64,000 bases of DNA from an uncultured Dehalococcoidia bacterium (GTDB lineage Bacteria > Chloroflexota > Dehalococcoidia > Lucifugimonadales > UBA3495): the NCBI GenBank assembly GCA_951812625.1, contig CATOSP010000002.1, positions 1,280,880 to 1,344,879 on the forward strand, read 5' to 3'. Positions 35,383-44,794 of the stretch are shown here, piece by piece. The translations under genes were made by a program, and so were the position numbers. Positions within the stretch are counted from its first letter, which is position 1. Each line of letters starts with the position of its first letter. Under the pieces are notes generated by a model. It was not told the origin of the DNA, searched no databases, and saw only the letters and a program-made list of their open reading frames with translations.

Positions 35383-35604
35383 TCACTCTCGCTGGGCCAT
35401 ATGATCCCTAAGCCGCTCAAGCAGCCACCATAGCCTACTCCATACCTGCCGTCGCTCGAGATCAGTCAGGGAACGATCGAGGCTTTGGCGGCAGGCCAAC
35501 ACACCCTGCCCCGCGAGGAACCCCCAAGCCCCCGGTTTCCCGGACATCCACCCTTGGACCTGCTCCGGATTGTTCCGCACCACCTCCACGATGAGGCGGT
35601 CCAA
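35383..35604 (-). CDS. small protein resembling the GatB/YqeY tail
   Basis: The 73-residue protein contains VRNNPEQVQGWMSGKPGAWG followed by FLAGQGV, which closely follows the helical tail of GatB and YqeY (pattern NP-x-QV-x-x-x-x-x-GK-x-x-x-GFLVGQ). No other domain is present. The start TTG at 35604 is uncertain: AGGAGAG lies about 45 bases further upstream and no ATG is available. It follows thiS on the same strand, 73 bases downstream, and could be cotranscribed. In GatB the tail contacts tRNA; here a role is only inferred. Confidence 0.6.
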   Translation of the reverse strand: MDRLIVEVVRNNPEQVQGWMSGKPGAWGFLAGQGVLACRQSLDRSLTDLERRQVWSRLWWLLERLRDHMAQRE

Positions 35605-35677
35605 CGTTGGCAGGTCCAGACCAGGCTGCTCTTGCGGGTTCCGGTCCGTAGTCTCTCTCCTGGGCTAAGGGGGATTC

Positions 35678-35881
35678 CTAGCCGCCACCCACCGGACGCA
35701 CGATTTCCAGAACGTCGCCCTCGTCCAGTCTCACTTCCGGGTACTGTTCCCGTTTGATGACTTCCCCATTGTAGCCCACCGCCACGTGCTGGAGGTTAAC
35801 CCCCAAGTCTTCCAAGAAGCTCGCCAAGTCAACGGCCTGTTCCAATTCCCGCGACTTGCCATTCACCGTCAAGTTAATCAT
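35678..35881 (-). CDS. thiS: sulfur carrier protein ThiS
   Basis: The 67-residue protein has the ubiquitin-like ThiS fold: N-terminal MINLTVNGKSRELEQ, a middle VAVGYNGEVIKREQY and the C-terminal Gly-Gly (RPVGGG) that is adenylated and thiocarboxylated. It gives sulfur to ThiG in thiazole synthesis. It is the third gene in the order thiG-thiE-thiS under a TPP riboswitch, 23 bases after thiE. Confidence 0.92.
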   Translation of the reverse strand: MINLTVNGKSRELEQAVDLASFLEDLGVNLQHVAVGYNGEVIKREQYPEVRLDEGDVLEIVRPVGGG

Positions 35882-35904
35882 CCTGCTCGGGAGCCTCCTT
35901 CAGA

Positions 35905-36573
35905 TTACCCTTGCACCGGCTCTGGCCTGGCAGGCATCGAGGCCCACTCCGCCAACATCGCCTGCTTCAGGCCTCTGGCCGCTTCCTCCGGGTCCTCCGC
36001 GCCCAGGATATTGCTGATGACCGCAACCCCGCTGGCACCCGCGTGCAAGACCTCCCCCAGATTGCCAGGGTTGATCCCTCCGATGCCGATCATGGGTACA
36101 TTGCACCTCTTGGCAATCTCCCGAACAAGGCTCGGTCCGATAGCGGCCGCGCCCGGATGGGAACGGGTCTCATACATGGTGCCAACGACCAGCAGGTCGG
36201 CCCCGTGGTCGACGGCTTCGACGGCACCTTCGATGGAGTGTACCGAGCGGCCAACCAGACGGTCCGGGCCCAGAATTTGCTTGGCAGTGGATACGGGCAG
36301 TCCCTCTTCCCCCAACTGAACGCCAGCGGCACCAGTTGCAAGGGCGACGTCGGCACGCTCGTTTATCATCAGCAGTGATCGTCCGCCGGTTGCACTGTTG
36401 ATCTCGTCGGCCAGCTCGAGCAGTAGCCCGCCTGGCATGTCTTTTTCCCGGATCTGGACCATATCGACGCCACCAGCCACCGCAGCTGCGATGCGGTCGA
36501 CCATGGCAGCCTCATCGCCCAGGGTGCGGTCGGTCACCAGGCAGAGCAGGGGCTGGGGTATGGCAATGGACAT
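35905..36573 (-). CDS. thiE: thiamine-phosphate synthase
   Basis: The 222-residue TIM barrel joins HMP-pyrophosphate and thiazole phosphate. The pyrophosphate-binding QIREKDM, INERADVALA, GVQLGEEGLP, and the C-terminal IGIGGINPGN are visible. Only six bases separate it from thiG, which supports cotranscription. The C-terminus is a few residues longer than usual. HMP supply (thiC, thiD) is not in the window. Confidence 0.93.
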   Translation of the reverse strand: MSIAIPQPLLCLVTDRTLGDEAAMVDRIAAAVAGGVDMVQIREKDMPGGLLLELADEINSATGGRSLLMINERADVALATGAAGVQLGEEGLPVSTAKQILGPDRLVGRSVHSIEGAVEAVDHGADLLVVGTMYETRSHPGAAAIGPSLVREIAKRCNVPMIGIGGINPGNLGEVLHAGASGVAVISNILGAEDPEEAARGLKQAMLAEWASMPARPEPVQG

Positions 36574-36579
36574 GCAGGA

Positions 36580-37371
36580 CTAATTGCCAGTGGGGACAGG
36601 CTGGGGGACATCTGCGGTCGGGCTGCTGGCGGCAGCATAGGGCCGTACGCCGATACGGCCGGCCAAGTACGCTTTCCTGCCCGCTTCCACTCCATGCTTG
36701 AAGGCCTCCGCCATCAGGCCGGGATCGTCAGCCTGGGCGATAGCGGTGTTGACCAGCACGGCGTCTGCGCCCAACTCCAGAGCCTGCGATGCGTCCGATG
36801 GGACGGCCAGTCCAGCGTCGACAACCACAGGAATGTTGGCCTGCTCAATGATCATCTTGACTTCTTCAATGGTGTGTATGCCTTGCCCGGAGCCTATGGC
36901 AGACCCCAAGGGCATCACGGTGGCGCAACCCACCTCTTCCAGTTTCCTGGCCAGAACCGGGTCGGCATGGATGTATGGGAGCACTGCGAATCCGTCTTCA
37001 ACCAGCAGCCGGGCAGCCTCCAGGGTAGCAGCGCCGTCCGGGAACAGGTACTTGGGGTCGGGAATCACCTCAAGTTTCACCAGGTCGGTCTGACCCACTT
37101 CCCGGCCCAGGCGCGCTACGAAGAGGGCCTCTTCTACCGTGGCGCAACCAGCGGTGTTGGGAAGTATCTGGTATTTGTTCCAGTCAATGTAGTCCAGCAG
37201 CGTCTTCTTCGTTGGGTCGTCCAGGTCGAGCCTGCGAATGGCGACCGTGATCATCTCAACACCGGAGGCTTCGACGGCTTCGACCATCTCCTCCATAGTC
37301 CGGTATCTGCCCGTGCCCAGGATGAGACGAGACTTGAATGTTCTTCCCGCGATTACTAGGTCGTCTGACAT
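36580..37371 (-). CDS. thiG: thiazole synthase
   Basis: The 263-residue protein condenses deoxyxylulose phosphate, dehydroglycine and ThiS thiocarboxylate to the thiazole ring. Motifs are [26 protein letters not shown], the lysine-bearing [13 protein letters not shown], and [17 protein letters not shown] 37371 has AGGG just upstream; the longer frame to 37422 begins inside the riboswitch terminator and is rejected. It is the first gene of the thi operon. Confidence 0.95.
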   Translation of the reverse strand: MSDDLVIAGRTFKSRLILGTGRYRTMEEMVEAVEASGVEMITVAIRRLDLDDPTKKTLLDYIDWNKYQILPNTAGCATVEEALFVARLGREVGQTDLVKLEVIPDPKYLFPDGAATLEAARLLVEDGFAVLPYIHADPVLARKLEEVGCATVMPLGSAIGSGQGIHTIEEVKMIIEQANIPVVVDAGLAVPSDASQALELGADAVLVNTAIAQADDPGLMAEAFKHGVEAGRKAYLAGRIGVRPYAAASSPTADVPQPVPTGN

Positions 37372-37400
37372 GGTCCCTACGTCTCCAGTTCGAGGTGAGT

Positions 37401-37434
37401 ACAAATAGACCGCCAAGCTCAAGCTCTGGCGGTC
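37401..37434 (-). terminator. riboswitch expression-platform terminator of thi operon
   Basis: On the minus strand GACCGCCA pairs with TGGCGGTC across an 11-base loop, followed by TATTTGT. It lies between the TPP aptamer and the thiG start. Ligand binding upstream should favour this stem and stop transcription. Confidence 0.85.
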
Positions 37435-37445
37435 TCGGATTGCCG

Positions 37446-37545
37446 CTTACGCCTTCCCTACACCGGCATTACCCGGATCAGGTACGGACGGTCGGCGACG
37501 ATCTTCGGCCACCCTCTCAGCCTGGCTTGCCCAAGCTCCCGAAAG
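37446..37545 (-). promoter_or_regulatory. TPP riboswitch (THI element)
   Basis: The minus-strand sequence carries the conserved TPP-sensing segments: CTGAGAGGG near the 5' side, then ACCTGATCCGGGTAATGCCG and GTAGGGAAGG on the 3' side. It is followed by an intrinsic terminator and then thiG. High thiamine pyrophosphate should reduce thiG-thiE-thiS expression. Confidence 0.93.
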
Positions 37546-37639
37546 TAAGACTGGTATGTGGGTTTCAGATAGCTTAACACCCGCACATGGGGAAGTCAAC
37601 GCGCATTGATTGGGTGGCAAGGCGTTTAGTCCAGTGAAG

Positions 37640-38317
37640 TTAGAGTTGGTACTCCTGCAAGTCCGGTGAAATCATCAGCCTCGCGGCGGTCAGTTCCTGG
37701 ACTTCCTCAGCGGTCCAGCCTGGGGCCACCTCTTCCAGGACGAGCCCGTCTGGCGTGCAGCGCACCACGGCCAGATCCGTGACGATCAGGGAGACACAAC
37801 CCTTCCCGGTGAGCGGGAGGGTGCACTCCTCGACAATCTTGGGATGGTCCTGCCGGTCGGTATGCTCCATGGCTACTATGACGTCATCCGCCCCTGCCGC
37901 GAGGTCCATCGCGCCACCGACGTTTCCCACACCTCTCTGGGGAAGCATCCAGTTGGCCAGATCTCCTCTGGCTGAGACCTGGTGTGCGCCGAGGACCGTA
38001 ACGTCCACGTGACCGCCCCTGATCATGGCGAAGGCGTCGGCGGAGCCGAAATATGACATTCCGGGAACCGGCTGGAGGAATTGTCCGCCGGCGTTGATCA
38101 GGTTGATGTCCTCCTCTCCCTCTTCGGCCAGCGGTCCGCAATTGAGCACCCCGCTTTCGCTGTGGTAGAAGACCACCTGGCCGGGGGCGAGGTAAGCGGA
38201 TACCAACGTGGGGATACCGATGCCGAGGTTCACGTAGCCGCCATTGGGGAGCTCCTTTGCTACGCGCATGGCGATGATCTCGCGGTCGAGTCGGGGTTTA
38301 TCTTCCAAGTCCGGCAT
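37640..38317 (-). CDS. 3-oxoacid CoA-transferase subunit B
   Basis: The 225-residue subunit has the family glycine loop NLGIGIPTLVSAYL and the catalytic Glu in HSESGVLNCGP, followed by NAGGQFLQPVPGMSYF, RGGHVDVTVLGA and VAPGWTAEEV near the end. It moves CoA between acids such as succinate and acetoacetate when joined with an A subunit. It follows the B-A fusion gene by 15 bases. It is the only B domain of the cluster with the catalytic Glu, so it is probably the active partner of the A subunit at 39784. Confidence 0.9.
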   Translation of the reverse strand: MPDLEDKPRLDREIIAMRVAKELPNGGYVNLGIGIPTLVSAYLAPGQVVFYHSESGVLNCGPLAEEGEEDINLINAGGQFLQPVPGMSYFGSADAFAMIRGGHVDVTVLGAHQVSARGDLANWMLPQRGVGNVGGAMDLAAGADDVIVAMEHTDRQDHPKIVEECTLPLTGKGCVSLIVTDLAVVRCTPDGLVLEEVAPGWTAEEVQELTAARLMISPDLQEYQL

Positions 38318-38332
38318 TGGTCGTCTGTGCCC

Positions 38333-39727
38333 CTATTCGTAAGGTGAGAAGTCCGATGGACGCTGCACAACTCGGTCGACATATACTCCGGGGGTTACGA
38401 TCGCTTCCGGGTCAAGTTCACCTGGCCCGACAATCTCATCGACCTCAATGACAGTAATCTGCGCAGCCGGAGCCATCACCGCGTTGAAGTTCCGGGAGGT
38501 GCCCTTGTAGACCACGTTGCCCATTGTGTCGGCCTTGTATCCGCGAATGAGACAATAATCAGCATGAAGCGCGGTCTCGAGGACGTACTCCCTGCCGTCG
38601 ATCATCCGAGTCTCTTTGCCTTCGGTTAGCAACGTGCCCGCACCGGTTGGGGTGTAGAACGCAGCCACACCAGCGCCTCCGGCTCGAAGCCGCTCCGCCA
38701 ACGTACCCTGGGGCACCACCTCAATCTCCACCTCACCCCGTTGCCAGGCAAGCTCGAAGGCACTGGGGCGCGCCGGGGATGGAGAAACGGGATACGAAGC
38801 GACAGCCTTCCTGATCTGGCCGTTCTCGATCAGGATGCTGTGGTCGATGGCCTGGTAACCCGGAGGCGTACCGAACCCTATGATCCGGGCTATCCCTGCA
38901 GTGTTGCTGATCATCGTCAGACCCCTGGCGCCGTGGTCGCGCAGAGCTACCATCAGGTAGTGAGGCATACCGCCAGGCCCGGCGAAACCGTCAATCATCA
39001 CAGTGGAGCCGTCTGGCATGTCGCGCACGGCTTCGAGGCCGGAAGAGAAGACCTTGTTGACGGGTCTCATGTCATCGAGGGAGAATTCCATCTCCTTCAG
39101 TCCGGTCGCTACGCTAACGGAAGCCCCGGTAAGGCTGATCACGTCGTCTGACCGCCATCCCGGAGCTACCTCGGTCAGTGTCAGGCCAGCCTGCTCAATG
39201 ATCAGGACCCCAATGTCGGTGACGATTACTCCACGTGTGACCGTTCCATCGATTGGGAGAGTGCATTGGGGCACGATGTTGGGTTGGCCGTCGGTTGTGG
39301 TGTGTGGCAGCATGAAGACTATGCGGCCTGCATTGGCAGCCATCTCAACCGCAGGGCCGGGAGGAAGCAATCCAGGTGTTGCCTCGCTGGTCCAATGGCA
39401 GAACCCACCGTCCGCACTGACCTGGGCCGGTTGCAAGACTGCTGCGGTCGAGTACCCTGCCCTGGCCAGCGCCGCCAGTTCGACCGTGCTGAGGAGTGAG
39501 CCTCCCGGGCCGGGGGATGTGCCCTGGGCCTCCGTGGTCTGCGGGGCCTGATGGCCAACACCCACAATGCCGGAATCGGACAGGAAAGTCACCCCTGGTC
39601 CTGATGGGACTACGCCCGGCACCAGCATCGGCATCCCCGGCCCCAGCAAGGCAACTTCTCCGGACGCCAGTTCCCTGGCTGCTCTCCGGGCGAGGCGCTG
39701 GTTGTCAATTCTCTCGGGGCTGGGCAT
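38333..39727 (-). CDS. fused CoA-transferase, B-like domain followed by A domain
   Basis: The 464-residue protein joins a B-like domain (residues 1-220) to an A-like domain (about 230-464), the reverse order to eukaryotic SCOT. The A part has MIDGFAGPGGMPHYLM and LETALHADYCLIRGYKADT. In the B part the catalytic segment reads LSDSGIVGVG, so Asp replaces the Glu of the ENG/ESG motif; a Pro/Gly-rich insertion follows. The B half may be structural or use an altered mechanism. It lies between the A and B genes of one operon. Confidence 0.85.
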   Translation of the reverse strand: MPSPERIDNQRLARRAARELASGEVALLGPGMPMLVPGVVPSGPGVTFLSDSGIVGVGHQAPQTTEAQGTSPGPGGSLLSTVELAALARAGYSTAAVLQPAQVSADGGFCHWTSEATPGLLPPGPAVEMAANAGRIVFMLPHTTTDGQPNIVPQCTLPIDGTVTRGVIVTDIGVLIIEQAGLTLTEVAPGWRSDDVISLTGASVSVATGLKEMEFSLDDMRPVNKVFSSGLEAVRDMPDGSTVMIDGFAGPGGMPHYLMVALRDHGARGLTMISNTAGIARIIGFGTPPGYQAIDHSILIENGQIRKAVASYPVSPSPARPSAFELAWQRGEVEIEVVPQGTLAERLRAGGAGVAAFYTPTGAGTLLTEGKETRMIDGREYVLETALHADYCLIRGYKADTMGNVVYKGTSRNFNAVMAPAAQITVIEVDEIVGPGELDPEAIVTPGVYVDRVVQRPSDFSPYE

Positions 39728-39783
39728 TGTCCTTCCTGTTCCGGGGAGTCACCGGTATTACCGGAGGCCTGTCGGGTTGATGG

Positions 39784-40473
39784 TTAGAGCGTCTGCACGA
39801 CGCGTTTGACGAAGATCCCCGGGGTGATCACCAGTTCCGGGTCGATCCCGCCCGGCTCGAAGATTTCATCCACTTCAGCGACAGAGATGCGGGCGGCCAT
39901 GGCCATAGGCGGATTCCAATTGCGCTGGGAACCCCGATATGTGAGGTTTCCAAACAGGTCCGCCGAGTCCGCGCGCAACAGGGCGAAGTCGGCGTGGATT
40001 GCGCCCCGAAAGATGTAATCCCGTCCGTTGAATCGCCGTACTTCCTGGCCGTCCTGGAACCTCGTCCCAATGCCATCAGGGATGAACACACCGCCCAAGC
40101 CTGCCCCTCCAGCGCGGAGTTGCTCCGCCAGCACTCCCTGGGGGACTATCTCTATCTGGAGTTTGCCCGATTCCCACAGGCTTCTTACGGCACCGGGCCG
40201 GTCGGGGTCAAAACCGTGCGGGGTTATAAGCTTGCCAACCCTGCCAGCCTTAACCAAATCGTCGAGGTCGACCGAATCATCGCCGTGAGGCCACGCACCG
40301 TGGCAGATACAAGTCAGGTCATGGACGGAGGACTCGATGACTGCCCGCAGGAGGCTCTCAGGGACACCCATACCCCGGTGGCCCGAGATCAGGAGTGTTG
40401 CGCCGTCAAAGAGATCGTCCAGGGCAGCGGCGGGGCTGTCGAAGACTTTGGTGTAGGCGGTCGACTCGGTCAT
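39784..40473 (-). CDS. CoA-transferase subunit A
   Basis: The 229-residue subunit has the A-type loop LISGHRGMGVPESLL, where the usual GGFG is changed, and family segments EIVPQGVLAEQLRAGGAG, GAIHADFALLRAD and FGNLTYRGSQRN. It should pair with a B subunit. It is the first gene of a leftward operon A - fusion - B, 56 bases upstream of the fusion gene. The substrate acids cannot be told. Confidence 0.88.
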   Translation of the reverse strand: MTESTAYTKVFDSPAAALDDLFDGATLLISGHRGMGVPESLLRAVIESSVHDLTCICHGAWPHGDDSVDLDDLVKAGRVGKLITPHGFDPDRPGAVRSLWESGKLQIEIVPQGVLAEQLRAGGAGLGGVFIPDGIGTRFQDGQEVRRFNGRDYIFRGAIHADFALLRADSADLFGNLTYRGSQRNWNPPMAMAARISVAEVDEIFEPGGIDPELVITPGIFVKRVVQTL

Positions 40474-40497
40474 ATGCGTTTGCGAGGACTAAAGAGA

Positions 40498-40527
40498 GCG
40501 ACCGCCCCAGTGCATCGGGGCGGTCGC
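40498..40527 (-). terminator. terminator after groEL
   Basis: GCGACCGCCCC pairs with GGGGCGGTCGC across an 8-base loop, 31 bases past the groEL stop. On the minus strand it is followed by TCTCTTTA. The strong 11-bp stem likely ends groES-groEL transcription ahead of the CoA-transferase operon. Confidence 0.75.
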
Positions 40528-40557
40528 CGTCAGGGTCTGCTGGTTGAATCGCCTCGG

Positions 40558-42192
<1,635 letters not shown>

Positions 42193-42228
42193 TCAAATGG
42201 ATAGAGCGGGTTTGACCCGCTTCGTGGA

Positions 42229-42519
42229 TTAGCCTATCTTGGCGAGGATATCGCTTTCCCGGAGGATCAGGTACTCATCGTCGCCGTCCTTGTATTCGGT
42301 GCCGGCGAACTTCGAGTATATGACGCGGTCCCCGCTCGACAGTTCCATGGGTATCCGTGAACCATCGTCGCTGACGCGCCCGGGTCCTACTGCGACTACT
42401 TCCCCCTCCTGAGGCTTCTCTTTGGCAGTGTCGGGCAGGAAAATACCGCCTTTGGTAGTTTGCTCTTGTTCTATTGGTTTGATCACTACCCGCTCGCCCA
42501 GCGGAACGAAGTTTGCCAC
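42229..42519 (-). CDS. groS: co-chaperonin GroES
   Basis: The 96-residue GroES has the N-terminal [17 protein letters not shown], the mobile loop [12 protein letters not shown] and the roof segment of [14 protein letters not shown]. The start is GTG 42519, because GGAGG lies 5 bases upstream and the upstream ATG at 42543 adds only an atypical extension. It is the first gene of the groES-groEL unit. Confidence 0.95.
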   Translation of the reverse strand: MANFVPLGERVVIKPIEQEQTTKGGIFLPDTAKEKPQEGEVVAVGPGRVSDDGSRIPMELSSGDRVIYSKFAGTEYKDGDDEYLILRESDILAKIG

Positions 42520-42604
42520 TGTTGCCTCCTTCCTCCATAGCAATGGATTTCGTAATTCTATGCTTTGCGCACGTTTCAGCCCCCGATTTTTGCGGGCCCA
42601 AATA

Positions 42605-42633
42605 ATGGTAATTGAGGCTCAAACCCTTGTCAA
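42605..42633 (-). promoter_or_regulatory. candidate groESL promoter (sigma-70 type)
   Basis: On the minus strand a perfect TTGACA (42633-42628) and a -10-like TACCAT (42610-42605) are 17 bases apart, about 85 bases upstream of the groES start. No CIRCE inverted repeat (TTAGCACTC-N9-GAGTGCTAA) is seen, so HrcA control of this copy is not supported. Confidence 0.55.
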
Positions 42634-42677
42634 GACTCAGCTATGGCCCTACTATTTAGCCAGATTCCGTAGCGAAG

Positions 42678-43463
42678 GTGGTTGAGATTCGATTCCGCTC
42701 CTTAGTTTTGGATGTTGCTCTGCCGGTGGCTACGATCACCCTCGGGCTCCCCGACCGCCGGAACCGCATTGATGCCGTTATGGCCATGGAATTGCGCGAG
42801 GCGTGCGCGGAACTTGCCAGCGCCGAAGGGGTCCAGTTGGTCGTCATCACCGGGTCGGGAGACGCCTTTTCGGTGGGACGGGAAACACCCCCGGCTGAGT
42901 CGGCGTCGGGAGCTGCGCGGTTGGAGTGGATAAGCCGGATGCAGGTTGCCTCGGCAGTAGCGTCCCTTCCCGTGCCCGTAGTCGCGGTGGTCAACGGCGA
43001 TGCCATCGACCACGGACTTGAGCTAGCTATGGCCGCAGACCTGCGGATTGCGGCGGATCACGCCAAGTTCGCCATTACTGATATTTCCCGTGGCTGCCTG
43101 CCCTGGGATGGCGCTACGCAGAGGCTACCGCGGTTGGTCGGTCCTGCCTGGGCAAGGGACATGCTGCTGACCTCCCGGCACGTGAACTCCAGCGAGGCTG
43201 GGGACATCGGGTTGGTCAACCGTGTGGTTGAAGCCGCACGGTTGCAGGATGAGACTCGAACGTTGTCCGATTCCATTCTTGGTGGGGGGCCGATTGCAGC
43301 GAGGTATGCAAAGGAAGCACTCATGTGCGGTCCGGAGCTCACCCTGGAACAGGGGCTCCGGTTGGAGGCCGACCTGAACGTTGTGTTGCAGAGCACATCG
43401 GACCGAGTTGAGGGCTTGCAGTCCTTTCTTGAACGCAAGACTCCGAACTTCACCGGCAGTTGA
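42678..43463 (+). CDS. enoyl-CoA hydratase/isomerase family protein
   Basis: The 261-residue crotonase has the fold landmarks VVAVVNGDAIDHGLELAMAA and a DLRIAADHAKFAITDISRG segment. The first oxyanion-hole motif (AFSVGRE) and the typical catalytic Glu region are changed relative to standard enoyl-CoA hydratases, so the reaction is uncertain. The start is GTG 42678. It is divergent from groES and first in a rightward unit with the PHP protein and second crotonase. Confidence 0.85.
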   Translation: MVEIRFRSLVLDVALPVATITLGLPDRRNRIDAVMAMELREACAELASAEGVQLVVITGSGDAFSVGRETPPAESASGAARLEWISRMQVASAVASLPVPVVAVVNGDAIDHGLELAMAADLRIAADHAKFAITDISRGCLPWDGATQRLPRLVGPAWARDMLLTSRHVNSSEAGDIGLVNRVVEAARLQDETRTLSDSILGGGPIAARYAKEALMCGPELTLEQGLRLEADLNVVLQSTSDRVEGLQSFLERKTPNFTGS

Positions 43464-43526
43464 TGGCTAGTCGGGGTCGGCCTGAGTGAGACAACGGCCG
43501 GACCCAATGAGGGTGGTGCAATTAGG

Positions 43527-44069
43527 TTGAAAGTCAAGCTGGACTTGCACACGCATATCTGGGAGGCGTTCAATTTTCAGCCACCCTCACTGGACATTGC
43601 TGAAAAGGTGTTAGGTCAGATCAAGGCCAAGCACATCGACGGGATAGCCATCACAGACCACCACAACAAGGACTGGGCCTTTGAGTTCCGCGACCTCGTA
43701 TACCGGCATTTCCCCGGAGAGGCGATTATCATCCCTGGTTGGGAGATCGAGGTGAGGCCGCCCGAGAACCCCTTTGACGAATACCAGGTCAGCGAACTTT
43801 TCCTTGATGATGGCGGAGTGTTCCGCATCTACTGCCATCCCGGCTACTACTCTCCCAGAATCCTAATCGATGACAGCATTCACGCTATAGAGATCGATAA
43901 CTACATACACAACTGGCATATTCGCAAACCTCAGGTGGCCAAGATCGCCGATGAACACGGACTGATGCTGGTCGAGGTAAGTGACGCGCACAATCTGGAA
44001 AACATCGGCTTGCGCTACACCGAAGTTGAGATAGAAGAGTTGTACCGCCGGGCTGGAGGCCGAGTCTGA
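43527..44069 (+). CDS. PHP domain metal-dependent phosphoesterase-like protein
   Basis: The 180-residue protein has all PHP metal motifs: LDLHTHI at the N-terminus, AITDHHN, a Glu in GWEIEV, His in YCHPGYYS, and the late SDAHN. PHP proteins hydrolyse phosphoesters using a trinuclear metal centre; this short one lacks polymerase or histidinol-phosphatase extensions. The start is TTG 43527. It sits between two crotonase genes, 5 bases before the second. The substrate is unknown. Confidence 0.85.
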   Translation: MKVKLDLHTHIWEAFNFQPPSLDIAEKVLGQIKAKHIDGIAITDHHNKDWAFEFRDLVYRHFPGEAIIIPGWEIEVRPPENPFDEYQVSELFLDDGGVFRIYCHPGYYSPRILIDDSIHAIEIDNYIHNWHIRKPQVAKIADEHGLMLVEVSDAHNLENIGLRYTEVEIEELYRRAGGRV

Positions 44070-44074
44070 GCCCC

Positions 44075-44794
44075 ATGTCCGCGTTCGAAACACTACTGTT
44101 CAGCAAGGAAGATGGGGTGGCCAGAGTCTCCTTGAACCGTCCCCATGTCCTGAACGCGTACAACATGCAGATGCGGGATGACTTTTCTGAAGTCTTGTCG
44201 GCTGTCGAGGAAGACCCAGAGATCAGGTGCCTGCTGATAACCGGAGAAGGCCGCGCGTTCTGCGCCGGGGCAGACCTGACTGAGTTCGGTTCGGCGCCTT
44301 CCCTGGTGGTCGCGCGACAGGTGCGCTGGGAGCGGGACGTGTGGGGCCAATTCCTTCGACTGACCAAGCCGATTGTCATTGCGGTGCACGGGTTCTGCAT
44401 TGGCTCAGGGGTCGAAATATGCTTGCTCGGCGACCTGAGAATTGCGGCCAAAGGGACTGTCTTCGCCCTGCCGGAAACCCATTTGGGAATGGTGCCGGCG
44501 GCTGGAGGGACCCAGACCCTGCCGAGACACGCCCGAATGGGTTGGGCGCCAGATCTGTTGCTGACGGGGCGGCGGTTCGATTCGGATGAAGCCTTGAAGT
44601 ACCGAATCATAACCAGAACAGCACCGAACGATGCCCTTGAAGACATCGCGCTACGGGCGGCCTGCGAGATAGCCTCCCTGGACTCCTTGACCATGGCGTC
44701 CGCAAAGACTGCGTTGGCCGCAGGGGCAGACCTACCCTTGGCGGACGCCTTGAAGTTGGAGGCGAGACTTGCCGCAGCGGGAGGGAACCAATGA
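44075..44794 (+). CDS. enoyl-CoA hydratase/isomerase family protein
   Basis: The 239-residue crotonase has a standard first oxyanion motif GRAFCAGADL and second motif AVHGFCIGSGVEI, followed by FALPETHLGMVPAAGGT, which has the Glu and Gly arrangement of active enoyl-CoA hydratases. It is more complete than the paralogue at 42678. It overlaps the acyl-CoA ligase gene by 4 bases (ATGA), so translation is likely coupled and the pair may act in the same acyl-CoA pathway. Confidence 0.9.
   Translation: MSAFETLLFSKEDGVARVSLNRPHVLNAYNMQMRDDFSEVLSAVEEDPEIRCLLITGEGRAFCAGADLTEFGSAPSLVVARQVRWERDVWGQFLRLTKPIVIAVHGFCIGSGVEICLLGDLRIAAKGTVFALPETHLGMVPAAGGTQTLPRHARMGWAPDLLLTGRRFDSDEALKYRIITRTAPNDALEDIALRAACEIASLDSLTMASAKTALAAGADLPLADALKLEARLAAAGGNQ

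Noticed and set aside
42540..42680. CIRCE element upstream of groES
   Set aside because: No TTAGCACTC/GAGTGCTAA dyad is present; only a sigma-70-like promoter is seen.
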